Origin: Mycobacterium sp. WUMAC-067
GTDB taxonomy: Bacteria > Actinomycetota > Actinomycetes > Mycobacteriales > Mycobacteriaceae
Assembly: GCF_020217485.1 (NCBI RefSeq)
Contig: NZ_JAEKMI010000012.1
Span: forward strand, 62,001 to 126,000
Direction of reading: 5' to 3'
DNA: 64,000 nucleotides
Both the position numbers and the translations under genes were made by a program. Of this stretch, positions 38,868-47,265 are shown piece after piece. Numbering within the stretch: the stretch's first letter is position 1; every line of letters starts with the position of its first letter. The notes beneath the pieces are model-generated. The model was not told the origin of the DNA, did no database searches, and saw nothing but the letters and a program-made list of their open reading frames with translations.

Positions 38868-39577
38868 CCGTCCCAGAAGGCTTGGGCGGGGCAACCCCGT
38901 CCCCCCGGGAACCGGGCTCATCGGAACAGACCACTAGCCGCATCAACCCCGAGCGCCTGCTGGCGCAGGCGGGTGGGGTCAGCGGCGTCATCTACTCGTC
39001 TCTTCCCGTCATCGTCTTCGTCATCGTCTCGAGCGTGTCGGGCCTGGTCCCGGCCATCGCGGCCGCCCTGGGGGTCGCCGCGCTGGTCTTGCTCTGGCGG
39101 CTGATTCGGCGGGATTCCCCGCAACCGGCGTTCTCCGGGTTCTTCGGCGTGGCGCTGTGCGCGCTGATCGCCTACGTGCTGGGGGAGTCCAAGGGTTATT
39201 TCCTGCTGGGCATCTGGATGTCGCTGGTGTGGGCGGTGGTGGTCGCGGCGTCGGTGCTGATCCGCCGGCCGCTGGTGGGCTACGTATGGAGCTGGGCCGC
39301 CGGGCGCGGGGACGGCTGGCGCAGCGTTCCCCGGGCCGTCCTGGCGTTCGACGTCGCCTCGCTGGGCTGGGTGCTGGTGTTCGCCGCCCGCTTCGTGGTC
39401 CAGGGGCTCCTCTACGACGCCGATCGGACCGGGTGGCTGGCGGCCGCGCGGATCGGGATGGGCTGGCCGCTGACCGTGCTGGCCGCGCTGGCGACCTACG
39501 CGGCGATCAAGGCGGCGCAGCGGGCCATCGCGGAGAGCGCCGGGGTCGAGCTGGAACCCCGCACCGTGGGCGATTAG
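38864..39577 (+). CDS. DUF3159 membrane protein
   Basis: 237 residues with a hydrophilic start of about 40 residues and then five or six membrane helices (LPVIVFVIVSSVSGLVPAIA, LGVAALVLLWRLI, FGVALCALIAYVLG and others). FLLGIWMSLVWAVVVAASVLIRRPLVGY is the typical family block. Function unknown; it matches Rv2693c. GTG at 38864 overlaps the preceding stop. Its own stop overlaps that of the convergent TrkA-like gene by four bases. Confidence 0.88.
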   Translation: MTVPEGLGGATPSPREPGSSEQTTSRINPERLLAQAGGVSGVIYSSLPVIVFVIVSSVSGLVPAIAAALGVAALVLLWRLIRRDSPQPAFSGFFGVALCALIAYVLGESKGYFLLGIWMSLVWAVVVAASVLIRRPLVGYVWSWAAGRGDGWRSVPRAVLAFDVASLGWVLVFAARFVVQGLLYDADRTGWLAAARIGMGWPLTVLAALATYAAIKAAQRAIAESAGVELEPRTVGD

Positions 39578-40230
39578 CCCAACAGCAGCTTCTGCAGGTC
39601 CTCTTCGGCCTCGGCGACGGCGACGAACAGCAGCTCGTCGCCGCCTTCCAGCGGCTCGTCCTCCTCGGGCACGATCACCCGCGGGCCGCGCAGGATCGTC
39701 ACCAGCGAGGTGTCGCGCGGCAGCTGCAGTTTGCGCACCGGCTTGCCGCCCCAGGGCGTGTCATCGGGCAGGGTGATCTCGACGAGGTTGGCCTGCCCCT
39801 TGCGGAATTCCATCAGCCGCACCAGATCGCCGACGGCGACGGCCTCCTCGATGAGCGACGCCAGCATGCGCGGCGTCGACACCGCGACGTCGACGCCCCA
39901 GGCGTCGGTGAACAGCCACTCGTTGCGCGGGTCGTTGACCCGGGCCACCACCCGGGGCACCGCGAATTCGGTTTTGGCCAACAGGCTTAGCACGACGTTG
40001 GCCTTGTCATCGCCGGTGGCGGCCACCACCACGTCGAACTCCTGCATGCGCACCGATTCCAGCAGGCTCAACTCGCACGCGTCGCCCAGGCGCCAGTGCG
40101 CGGCCGGAATGGCGTCGACGTCGACGTGGTCGGGGTTCCGCTCGATCAGCGTCACATCGTGGCCGTTGCCGATGAGTTCCCGTGTGACCGAGCGGCCGAC
40201 CGCGCCGGCGCCGGCAACCGCTACCTTCAT
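39574..40230 (-). CDS. ceoC: TrkA-type potassium uptake regulator (CeoC homologue)
   Basis: 218 residues with one RCK unit: RCK_N Rossmann domain beginning MKVAVAGAGAVGRSVTREL (GxGxxG with acidic end LIERN) and RCK_C domain (LVEITLPDDTPWGGKPV). These gate Trk K+ transporters in response to NAD(H) or nucleotides. It is second in the operon, 36 bp after the partner RCK protein. Together they equal ceoB/ceoC of M. tuberculosis; the membrane pore is not encoded next to them. Confidence 0.92.
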   Translation of the reverse strand: MKVAVAGAGAVGRSVTRELIGNGHDVTLIERNPDHVDVDAIPAAHWRLGDACELSLLESVRMQEFDVVVAATGDDKANVVLSLLAKTEFAVPRVVARVNDPRNEWLFTDAWGVDVAVSTPRMLASLIEEAVAVGDLVRLMEFRKGQANLVEITLPDDTPWGGKPVRKLQLPRDTSLVTILRGPRVIVPEEDEPLEGGDELLFVAVAEAEEDLQKLLLG

Positions 40231-40266
40231 ATGCGCCGTCTCCTCAAAGCCAGTCGCTCGAAATCA

Positions 40267-40932
40267 TCACAGGTCCTCGCTCGGCGGTAGCGCGGCGATG
40301 GCCACCGCCTCGGCGGCGCGGCCGGATATCGCCGCGACATAGACCTGGTCGCCGGCCTGGATCACCGATTTCGGCTCGGGCAGCACGCCGGCGCCGAAGC
40401 GGATCAGGAAGGCGACCCGGGCGCCGGTGGCCTGCTCGAGATCGGTGACCCGATGGCCGATCCAGTCCTCGTGCAGGACCACCTCGGAGACGGCGACCGT
40501 GCCGGTCGGATCGCGCCACTTGGCCGTCTCGGTCTCCCGCAGCAGCGCATTGAGCAGGCGGTCGGTGGTCCAGGGCACGGTCGCGATGGTGGGAATGCCC
40601 AGGCGCTCGTAGACCTCCGCGCGCTTGGCGTCATAGATACGGGCCACGACCCGCTTGACGCCGAACGTCTCGCGCGCCAGCCGCGCGGAGATGATGTTGG
40701 AGTTGTCCCCGGAGGACACCGCGGCGAACGCGTCCGCCTCTTCGATACCCGCCCTCAGCAGTACATCTCGGTCGAATCCCTGCCCCAGCACCCGCTCGCC
40801 GGCGTATTCGGGGCTGAGCCGGTTGAAGGCCGTGCTGTCGCGGTCGATGACCGCCACGTCGTGACCGATGCGGGACAACCCGTCGGCGACCGAAGAGCCG
40901 ACCCGGCCGCAACCCATCACTACTACTCGCAC
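40267..40932 (-). CDS. ceoB: TrkA-type potassium uptake regulator (CeoB homologue)
   Basis: 221 residues: RCK_N domain with VRVVVMGCGRVGSSVADGL and the acidic VIDRD end that binds the nucleotide ribose, then an RCK_C domain (VVLHEDWIGHRVTDLE, GAGVLPEPKSVIQAGDQVYV). It is transcribed first, before the ceoC homologue. GTG at 40932 gives the normal mycobacterial start. Divergent from the APC transporter, with 127 bp between starts where both promoters must lie. Confidence 0.92.
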   Translation of the reverse strand: MRVVVMGCGRVGSSVADGLSRIGHDVAVIDRDSTAFNRLSPEYAGERVLGQGFDRDVLLRAGIEEADAFAAVSSGDNSNIISARLARETFGVKRVVARIYDAKRAEVYERLGIPTIATVPWTTDRLLNALLRETETAKWRDPTGTVAVSEVVLHEDWIGHRVTDLEQATGARVAFLIRFGAGVLPEPKSVIQAGDQVYVAAISGRAAEAVAIAALPPSEDL

Positions 40933-41059
40933 TTGTGGTCCTCTCGGCCGCGTCCTGCGCCCTTCGTCGGCAACGCACGTGGGCAAGCCGTTTCGGTCGG
41001 CGAACATTCTCGTCCACGAACGCTACCGTCAAACCCGTCTGGGCTTACTCTTGGCTCTC

Positions 41060-43054
41060 GTGTCCAAACTTTCAACCGCCACTCGTCGGTTGCTTATCGG
41101 CCGGCCGTTTCGCAGCGACCGGCTCAGCCACACGCTGCTGCCCAAGCGGATCGCCTTGCCGGTGTTCGCCTCCGACGCGCTGTCCTCGGTGGCGTATGCG
41201 CCCGAGGAGGTCTTCCTCATGCTCTCGGTGGCGGGGGTGTCGGCATACGCGCTGACGCCGTGGATCGGGCTCGCGGTGGCCGCGGTCATGTTGGTGGTGG
41301 TCGCCAGCTACCGGCAGAACGTCCACGCCTACCCGTCCGGTGGCGGCGACTACGAGGTGGTCACCACCAACCTCGGCGAGACCGCGGGCCTCGTCGTGGC
41401 CAGCGCCCTGATGGTGGATTACGTTCTGACCGTGGCCGTTTCGACGGCATCGGCGATGGCGAACATCGGCTCGGCCATCCCGATCGTGGCCGAACACAAG
41501 GTGTTCTTCTGCGTGGCCTCCATTTTGCTGGTGATGGCGCTGAACCTGCGTGGGGTGCGCGAATCCGGGGTGGCGTTCGCCATCCCGACCTACGCGTTCA
41601 TCATCGGTGTCCTCGTCATGATCGGCTGGGGCCTGTTCCGGATCTTCGTGCTGGGTGATCCGTTGCGGGCGGAGTCCGCCGGTTTCCAGATGCACGCCGA
41701 ACACGGCCAGGTCGTCGGTTTCGCGTTGGCGTTCTTGGTGGCGCGGTCGTTTTCCTCGGGGTGCGCGGCGCTCACGGGTGTCGAGGCGATCAGCAACGGG
41801 GTGCCGGCGTTTCAGAAACCCAAGTCGCGCAACGCGGCCACGACCCTGCTGATGTTGGGCGTCATCGCGGTGACCCTGCTGATGGGCATCATCGTGCTGG
41901 CTCAGAAGATCGGGGTTCAGCTCGTCGAGGATCCCGCGACGCAACTGAGTGGGACCCCGAAGGGCTACTACCAAAAGACCCTGGTCACCCAACTGGCGCA
42001 AGCGGTGTTCGGCGGCTTTCATCTCGGGTTCCTGCTGATCGCCACGGTGACCGCCCTCATCCTGGTGCTGGCGGCCAACACCGCGTTCAACGGGTTTCCG
42101 GTGCTGGGTTCGATCCTGGCGCAGCACAGCTACCTTCCGCGCCAATTGCACACCCGCGGAGACCGGTTGGCGTTCTCCAACGGGATCCTGTTCCTGTCCG
42201 GGGTGGCGGTGCTGGCGATCGTGGCGTTCCGCGGCGAGGTCACGGCGCTGATTCAGCTCTACATCGTCGGCGTGTTCATTTCGTTCACGCTGAGCCAGGT
42301 CGGCATGGTGCGGCACTGGACCCGGTTGCTGCGCACCGAGACCGATCCGGCGGCGCGGCGCAGGATGATGCGCTCACGGGTGGTCAATACCGTCGGATTG
42401 CTTTCCACCGGTGCGGTTTTGCTGGTGGTCCTGGTCACCAAGTTCGTCGCCGGGGCCTGGATCGCCCTGTTCGCGATGAGCCTGCTGTTCGGAATGATGA
42501 AGATGATTCACCGGCACTACAACACCGTGAACCGCGAACTGGCCAAGCAGGCCGAAGGCGGGGAGGACGTGGTGTTGCCCAGCCGCAATCACGCCGTGGT
42601 GCTGGTGTCGAAGTTGCACCTGCCGACGATGCGTGCGCTGGCCTACGCGCGGGCCACCCGGCCCGACGTTCTCGAGGCCGTGACGGTCAGCGTCGACGAC
42701 GCCGAAACCCGCGAGCTGGTGCACAAGTGGGAGGAAAGCGATATCAGCGTTCCGCTCAAGGTCATCGCATCGCCCTATCGCGAAATCACCCGTCCCGTAC
42801 TGGAATACGTCAAGCGGGCCAGGGAGGAGTCGCCGCGCACCGTGGTCACGGTGTTCATCCCGGAGTATGTGGTGGGGCACTGGTGGGAGCAGGTGCTGCA
42901 CAACCAGAGCGCGCTGCGGCTCAAGGGCCGGCTGCTGTTCATGCCCGGCGTCATGGTGACTTCGGTTCCGTGGCAACTGAGTTCGTCGGAACGGCGCAAG
43001 ACGTTGCAGCCGCATGTGGCGCCGGGCGACGCGCGTCGGGGTATTTTCGATTGA
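41060..43054 (+). CDS. APC-family amino-acid/polyamine transporter-like protein
   Basis: 664 residues. The N-terminal 480 or so form twelve membrane helices of the APC fold, with SDALSSVAYAPEEVF and SCAALTGVEAISNGVPAFQ as recognisable blocks. The C-terminal 170 residues are cytosolic, with a USP-like look (VVLVSKLHLPTMRALAYARA, VVTVFIPEYVVGHWWEQVLHN). The layout resembles KimA/KUP-type potassium importers that carry a soluble domain, so K+ is a real possibility beside the TrkA genes (inference). GTG start at 41060. It matches Rv2690c. The stop overlaps the next start. Confidence 0.88.
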   Translation: MSKLSTATRRLLIGRPFRSDRLSHTLLPKRIALPVFASDALSSVAYAPEEVFLMLSVAGVSAYALTPWIGLAVAAVMLVVVASYRQNVHAYPSGGGDYEVVTTNLGETAGLVVASALMVDYVLTVAVSTASAMANIGSAIPIVAEHKVFFCVASILLVMALNLRGVRESGVAFAIPTYAFIIGVLVMIGWGLFRIFVLGDPLRAESAGFQMHAEHGQVVGFALAFLVARSFSSGCAALTGVEAISNGVPAFQKPKSRNAATTLLMLGVIAVTLLMGIIVLAQKIGVQLVEDPATQLSGTPKGYYQKTLVTQLAQAVFGGFHLGFLLIATVTALILVLAANTAFNGFPVLGSILAQHSYLPRQLHTRGDRLAFSNGILFLSGVAVLAIVAFRGEVTALIQLYIVGVFISFTLSQVGMVRHWTRLLRTETDPAARRRMMRSRVVNTVGLLSTGAVLLVVLVTKFVAGAWIALFAMSLLFGMMKMIHRHYNTVNRELAKQAEGGEDVVLPSRNHAVVLVSKLHLPTMRALAYARATRPDVLEAVTVSVDDAETRELVHKWEESDISVPLKVIASPYREITRPVLEYVKRAREESPRTVVTVFIPEYVVGHWWEQVLHNQSALRLKGRLLFMPGVMVTSVPWQLSSSERRKTLQPHVAPGDARRGIFD

Positions 43055-44280
43055 CCCGCGAATCGACCCGCGCACCGCGCGGCGTGCGGCCCCCGGTGGG
43101 GGAGCTGACGTTGACCACGGGTGCCCCGGCCAACGGCGGCAGCTGCGTGGCGCATCACGAAGGCCGGGTGGTGTTCGTCCGGTACGCGCTGCCCGGTGAG
43201 CGGGTGCGCGCCCGGGTGACGGCGGATCGCCGATCGTATTGGCACGCAGAGGTTATCGAGGTCCTCGAGCCGGCCGAGGGTCGTACGGCGTCGCTGTGCC
43301 CGATCGCCGGGGTCGACGGTGCCGGCTGCTGCGACCTGGCGTTCGCCGTCCCCGAGGTGGCGCGCGCGCTCAAGGCCGACGTCGTGGCCAACCAGCTGGA
43401 GCGCCTCGGCGGGCATCGCTGGAGCGGCGAGGCCGAGCCGCTGCCGTCGGGACCCACGGGCTGGCGCACCCGCGTCCGCCTCGATGTGGGGGCCGACCGT
43501 CGGCCGGGCTTTCACCGTTACCACAGCGACGATTTGGTGACCGACCTGCGCTGTGCGCAGCTGCCGGGCGCCATGCTCGACGGGATCGCCGAGACCGAGT
43601 GGCCGGCGGGCGCCCAGCTGCACGTGGCCGTCGACGACGACGGGGCGCGCCATGTGGTGCGCACCCTGCGGCAGGGCAGACGCACCGCGACCAAGGTGAC
43701 GCAGGGCCGCTATGAGGCGGTGCAGCGGGTGGCGGGGCGCACCTGGCACGTGCCGGTGACCGCCTTTTGGCAGGCGCACCGCGATGCCGCGGCGACCTAC
43801 AGCGGTCTGGTCGCCGACTGGGCGGCCGCCGGTACCGGCATGAGCGCCTGGGATCTCTACGGTGGCGCAGGCGTTTTCGCCGCCGTCCTGGGCGAGGCCG
43901 TGGGGCCCTCGGGTCGGGTGCTCAGCGTGGACACCTCGCGCGCGTCGACGCGGGCCGCCCGGGCCGCGCTGGCCGATCTCACCCAGGTGCAGGTCGTCAC
44001 CGACTCGGTGCGGCGCGCGCTGGCGGCGCAGCGGGGGAGCGCCTCAACAGCAGATGTGGCGGTCCTGGATCCGCCGCGGGCGGGCGCCGGGCGCGAGATC
44101 ATCGATCTGCTGGCCGCGGCCGGTGTCCCGCGTGTCGTGCACATCGGTTGTGAGGCAGCATCTTTCGCGCGCGATATCGGGATCTACCTCGGCCACGGCT
44201 ATGCCGTCGAGAAGATCAAGGTGTTCGACGCCTTCCCGTTGACCCATCACACCGAATGCGTCGCGCTGCTGACGCGCTAG
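43051..44280 (+). CDS. TrmA/RumA-family class I SAM-dependent RNA methyltransferase
   Basis: 409 residues. An N-terminal TRAM-like beta domain (LTLTTGAPANGGSCVAHHEG, VVFVRYALPGERVRARV) is followed by the catalytic domain: SAM loop WDLYGGAGVFAAVL, VLDPPRAGAG and catalytic region VHIGCEAASFARDI. In the family the Cys in this last motif attacks uracil C6. It lacks the full iron-sulfur cysteine set of RumA. The target (uracil in tRNA or rRNA) is unknown; it matches Rv2689c. TTG at 43051 overlaps the previous stop (TTGA); GTG at 43084 is an alternative. Confidence 0.88.
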   Translation: MTRESTRAPRGVRPPVGELTLTTGAPANGGSCVAHHEGRVVFVRYALPGERVRARVTADRRSYWHAEVIEVLEPAEGRTASLCPIAGVDGAGCCDLAFAVPEVARALKADVVANQLERLGGHRWSGEAEPLPSGPTGWRTRVRLDVGADRRPGFHRYHSDDLVTDLRCAQLPGAMLDGIAETEWPAGAQLHVAVDDDGARHVVRTLRQGRRTATKVTQGRYEAVQRVAGRTWHVPVTAFWQAHRDAAATYSGLVADWAAAGTGMSAWDLYGGAGVFAAVLGEAVGPSGRVLSVDTSRASTRAARAALADLTQVQVVTDSVRRALAAQRGSASTADVAVLDPPRAGAGREIIDLLAAAGVPRVVHIGCEAASFARDIGIYLGHGYAVEKIKVFDAFPLTHHTECVALLTR

Positions 44281-44732
44281 CCGCGCTGCTGCCAGCGCTC
44301 GAGCATCGCCGGGATCTCGTCGAGCATGAACGCGTAGAAGTCGCGCATCCGCGTGAGCCGTTGCCCGGCAACGCTATCCGAGCCTGTCGCCGCAATCCCG
44401 GCCTCAGCGGCGGCCTGCATCGCCGATATCACGACGTTCTGGTTGGTGAAAAGGGTCGCCCACGCGTCGTCGCGCAGCCGGTAGTGATCCCGTCTGCTGC
44501 CGGGGGCGGGCGCCCGCTCGGCCAGACCCACGGAGGTGAGCATCTTGAGTGCACCCGAGATCGCGCCCGAGCTGGCCTGTAGCCGCTCGGCCAACTCGCC
44601 CATCGTCATGCTGGCGCGCTCGGTGAACAGCAACGTGGCCAGCACTCGGGCGGTCATGCGTTGCAGCCCGTGATCGACGAGGACGAGTGCGAGCTGTTCG
44701 GCCGCATCGCGTTGATCAGCACGTTCGGCCAC
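44277..44732 (-). CDS. MarR-family transcriptional regulator
   Basis: 151 residues with a winged helix-turn-helix: TARVLATLLFTERASMTMGELAERLQASSGAISGALKMLTSVGLAERAPAPGSRRDHYRLRD (quoted only in parts by position, residues about 27-85). The C-terminal helix pair (MRDFYAFMLDEIP) would form the dimer. It is divergent from the ABC exporter operon and the space between holds palindromes, so it probably controls that operon. GTG at 44732 has GAGAGGGGCG in front. M. tuberculosis has no such gene here as I recall. Confidence 0.86.
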   Translation of the reverse strand: MAERADQRDAAEQLALVLVDHGLQRMTARVLATLLFTERASMTMGELAERLQASSGAISGALKMLTSVGLAERAPAPGSRRDHYRLRDDAWATLFTNQNVVISAMQAAAEAGIAATGSDSVAGQRLTRMRDFYAFMLDEIPAMLERWQQRG

Positions 44733-44756
44733 GCGCGCCCCTCTCGTGCGTTGGGT

Positions 44757-44785
44757 ATTCAGTAATTTCTGAAAGTTCAGTATAG
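44757..44785. promoter_or_regulatory. Palindromic operator region between MarR gene and ABC operon
   Basis: TTCAGTA is repeated directly at 44758-44764 and 44776-44782. Within the span TCAG-N6-CTGA (44759-44772) and CTGAA-AG-TTCAG (44769-44780) form overlapping dyads. The AT-rich core stands out from its GC-rich surroundings. A MarR-type binding site is the simplest reading. Confidence 0.6.
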
Positions 44786-44892
44786 TGTGCTGCGGCGCTC
44801 CGGGAAGTCTGGTCGGAACAAGGTATCCGTATGCACGCGGTGCCGGCAGCCGGCCGACGCACCGCGCTGACCCGGAAGGGGACAAGCGCGTC

Positions 44893-45798
44893 ATGCAAAA
44901 CCTCGGGGCGACAACCACATTGCCAGGCACCACGGCCGACGTGATCCGCGTCAGTGGCCTTACGTTCACCTACCCAAAGGCGCCAGAACCCGCCGTGCGG
45001 GGCATGGACTTCACCGTCAGCCGCGGTGAGATCTTCGGTTTTCTGGGCCCCAGCGGCGCCGGGAAGTCGACGACGCAGAAACTTCTCATCGGCCTGCTCC
45101 GCGGCCACGGCGGGGAGGCCGCGATCTGGGGCAGGGACCCACTGGCCTGGGGTTCCGATTACTACGAGCGCATCGGTGTCTCGTTCGAACTGCCCAACCA
45201 CTACCAGAAGCTGACCGGGCTGGAGAATCTGCAATTCTTCGGATCGTTGTACGCGGGCGCGACGCTGGATCCAATGCAACTGCTGGACGCGGTGGACCTG
45301 GCCGACGACGCCCACACACGAGTCGGCAAGTACTCCAAGGGAATGCAGATGCGGCTGACGTTCGCCAGGTCGCTGATCAACGACCCCGAACTGCTCTTCC
45401 TCGATGAGCCCACTTCCGGCCTGGACCCGGTGAACGCCCGCAAGGTCAAGAACATGATCCTGGACCTGAAGGCACGCGGCCGCACGGTTTTTCTCACCAC
45501 CCATGACATGGCGACCGCCGACGAGCTGTGCGACCGCGTGGCCTTTGTCGTCGACGGGGCGATCGTCGCGATGGACACGCCCGCCGAGCTCAAAATCGCC
45601 CGCAGCCGGCGGCTGGTGCGCGTGGAGTACCGGGGCGACGACGGGCGTCTGGTGACCGCAGAGTTCGGAATGGACGGCCTGGCCGACGATCCGGCGTTTC
45701 ATGCGGCGCTGCGCGACCACCACGTCGAGACCATCCACAGCAGGGAGGCCAGCCTCGACGATGTGTTCGTCGAGACGACCGGAAGGCGGCTGGGATGA
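44893..45798 (+). CDS. ABC transporter ATP-binding protein (drug exporter type)
   Basis: 301 residues. Walker A GPSGAGKST, Q-loop near FELPNHYQKLTG, signature YSKGMQMRL, Walker B LLFLDEP, and switch His in TTHDMATADE. A C-terminal extension is typical of DrrA-like export ATPases. The M. tuberculosis equivalent Rv2688c, with Rv2687c and Rv2686c, exports fluoroquinolones. A strong GGAAGGGGA lies some 13 bp before ATG 44893. First gene of a three-gene operon; the stop overlaps the first permease start. Confidence 0.92.
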   Translation: MQNLGATTTLPGTTADVIRVSGLTFTYPKAPEPAVRGMDFTVSRGEIFGFLGPSGAGKSTTQKLLIGLLRGHGGEAAIWGRDPLAWGSDYYERIGVSFELPNHYQKLTGLENLQFFGSLYAGATLDPMQLLDAVDLADDAHTRVGKYSKGMQMRLTFARSLINDPELLFLDEPTSGLDPVNARKVKNMILDLKARGRTVFLTTHDMATADELCDRVAFVVDGAIVAMDTPAELKIARSRRLVRVEYRGDDGRLVTAEFGMDGLADDPAFHAALRDHHVETIHSREASLDDVFVETTGRRLG

Positions 45799-46508
45799 CC
45801 AGGTTGGCGAGCGCGCTGCGACTCGAGCTGACGCTGCAAGTGCGGCAGAAGTTCCTGCATGCGGGTGTCTTCTCGGGTCTGATCTGGCTGGCCGTGCTGT
45901 TGCCGATGCCGCCGGGCCTGCGCCCGGTCGCGGAGCCGTATGTGCTGGTGGGTGACATTGCGATCATCGGGTTCTTCTTCATCGGGGGCACGGTGTTCTT
46001 CGAGAAGCAGGAACGCACGATCGGCGCGGTCGTTTCCACGCCGCTGCGGTTCTCCGAATACCTGGCCGCCAAACTGACTGTGCTGCTCGGTATTTCACTG
46101 TTCGTGGCGATGACTGTGGCAAGCATCGTGCATGGGTTCGACTATAATCCCGCGCCGCTGGTGCTCGGCGTTGTGCTCGGGACGCTGTTGATGCTGCTGG
46201 TGGGTTTCGTGACCTCGCTGCCGTTTTCCTCCGTGACCGACTGGTTCCTGGCGGCGACCGTCCCACTGGCGATCATGCTGGTGCCGCCGGTCGTGTACTA
46301 CTCCGGCCTCTGGCCGAATCCGGTGCTCTACCTCATCCCCACGCAGGGCCCCCTGTTGCTGTTGGGGGCCGCGTTCGATCAGGTGAGTCTGGCGCCGTGG
46401 CAAGTCGTGTACGCGGCCCTGTATCCGGTCGCGTGCCTGGCGGGGTTGGGCAGGGCGGCCAACGCGATGTTCGATCGCGACGTCATCGAAAGGTCGGGTG
46501 CGCTCTGA
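45795..46508 (+). CDS. ABC transporter permease 1
   Basis: 237 residues with six membrane helices and a basic start (MTRLASALRLELTLQVRQKF). The segment VFFEKQERTIGAVVSTPLRFSEYLAAK (described by position, about residues 68-94) is the cytosolic coupling helix of ABC2-type exporters. It forms the membrane part with the next gene. ATGA overlap with the ATPase stop; TGATG overlap with the next start. It matches Rv2687c. Confidence 0.9.
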   Translation: MTRLASALRLELTLQVRQKFLHAGVFSGLIWLAVLLPMPPGLRPVAEPYVLVGDIAIIGFFFIGGTVFFEKQERTIGAVVSTPLRFSEYLAAKLTVLLGISLFVAMTVASIVHGFDYNPAPLVLGVVLGTLLMLLVGFVTSLPFSSVTDWFLAATVPLAIMLVPPVVYYSGLWPNPVLYLIPTQGPLLLLGAAFDQVSLAPWQVVYAALYPVACLAGLGRAANAMFDRDVIERSGAL

Positions 46509-47260
46509 TGGCGATGTCAGGCCTCGTCAGCGCGCGGGCGTTGGTCGCGTTCGGCCGCAACGACATTCGCGGAACCTACCGCGATCCACTGCTGTGGATG
46601 ATCGTGGTCGCCCCAGTCATATGGACCACCGGCGTTGCGATTCTCACGCCGCGCATCACCGAGATGTTGGCCGACCGCTACGGGTTCGATCTGGTTCCCT
46701 ACTACCCGCTGGTCCTCACCGCGTTCCTGCTGCTGACCAGCATCATCATCACCGCCGCGATCGCCGCGTTCCTGGTTCTGGACGAGCTCGACGCCGGCAC
46801 GCTGACCGCGCTACGGGTGACGCCGGTGCCGCTGTCGGCCTTCTTTGCCTATCGCGCAGCCACGGTCATGGTGGTGACCACCACCTACGTCGTCGCGACC
46901 ATGTCGCTCAGCGGGATACTCATGCCGGGCCTGGTGCCGTCGCTGATCCCGATCGGAATACTGGCGGGACTGTCGGCGGTCGTGACCCTGTTGCTGATAC
47001 TGGCCCTGGCGAACAACAAGATCCAGGGTTTGGCCATGGTTCGCGCGCTGGGCATGCTGATTGCCGGGCTGCCCTGCCTGCCATGGTTCGTCGACTCCAA
47101 CTGGAACCTCGCCTTCGGGGTGCTGCCGGCCTATTGGGCCGCCAAGGCGTTCTGGGTCGCCAGCGACTATGGCGCCTGGTGGCCCTACCTTGTCGGCGGC
47201 GTCGTGTACAACCTGGCGCTTGCCTGGCCGTTGTTCGTCCGCTTCCGCGCCAAACACTAA
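46508..47260 (+). CDS. ABC transporter permease 2
   Basis: 250 residues with six membrane helices. The coupling helix has FLVLDELDAGTLTALRVTPV and is matched to DIRGTYRDPLLWMIVVAPV at the start, the usual order for an ABC2-type half permease. It pairs with permease 1 to form an asymmetric channel driven by the ATPase. The start at 46508 shares one base with the preceding stop, so all three genes are coupled. It matches Rv2686c. Convergent with the ArsB-like gene, with only five bases between. Confidence 0.9.
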   Translation: MAMSGLVSARALVAFGRNDIRGTYRDPLLWMIVVAPVIWTTGVAILTPRITEMLADRYGFDLVPYYPLVLTAFLLLTSIIITAAIAAFLVLDELDAGTLTALRVTPVPLSAFFAYRAATVMVVTTTYVVATMSLSGILMPGLVPSLIPIGILAGLSAVVTLLLILALANNKIQGLAMVRALGMLIAGLPCLPWFVDSNWNLAFGVLPAYWAAKAFWVASDYGAWWPYLVGGVVYNLALAWPLFVRFRAKH

Positions 47261-47265
47261 GGCCG

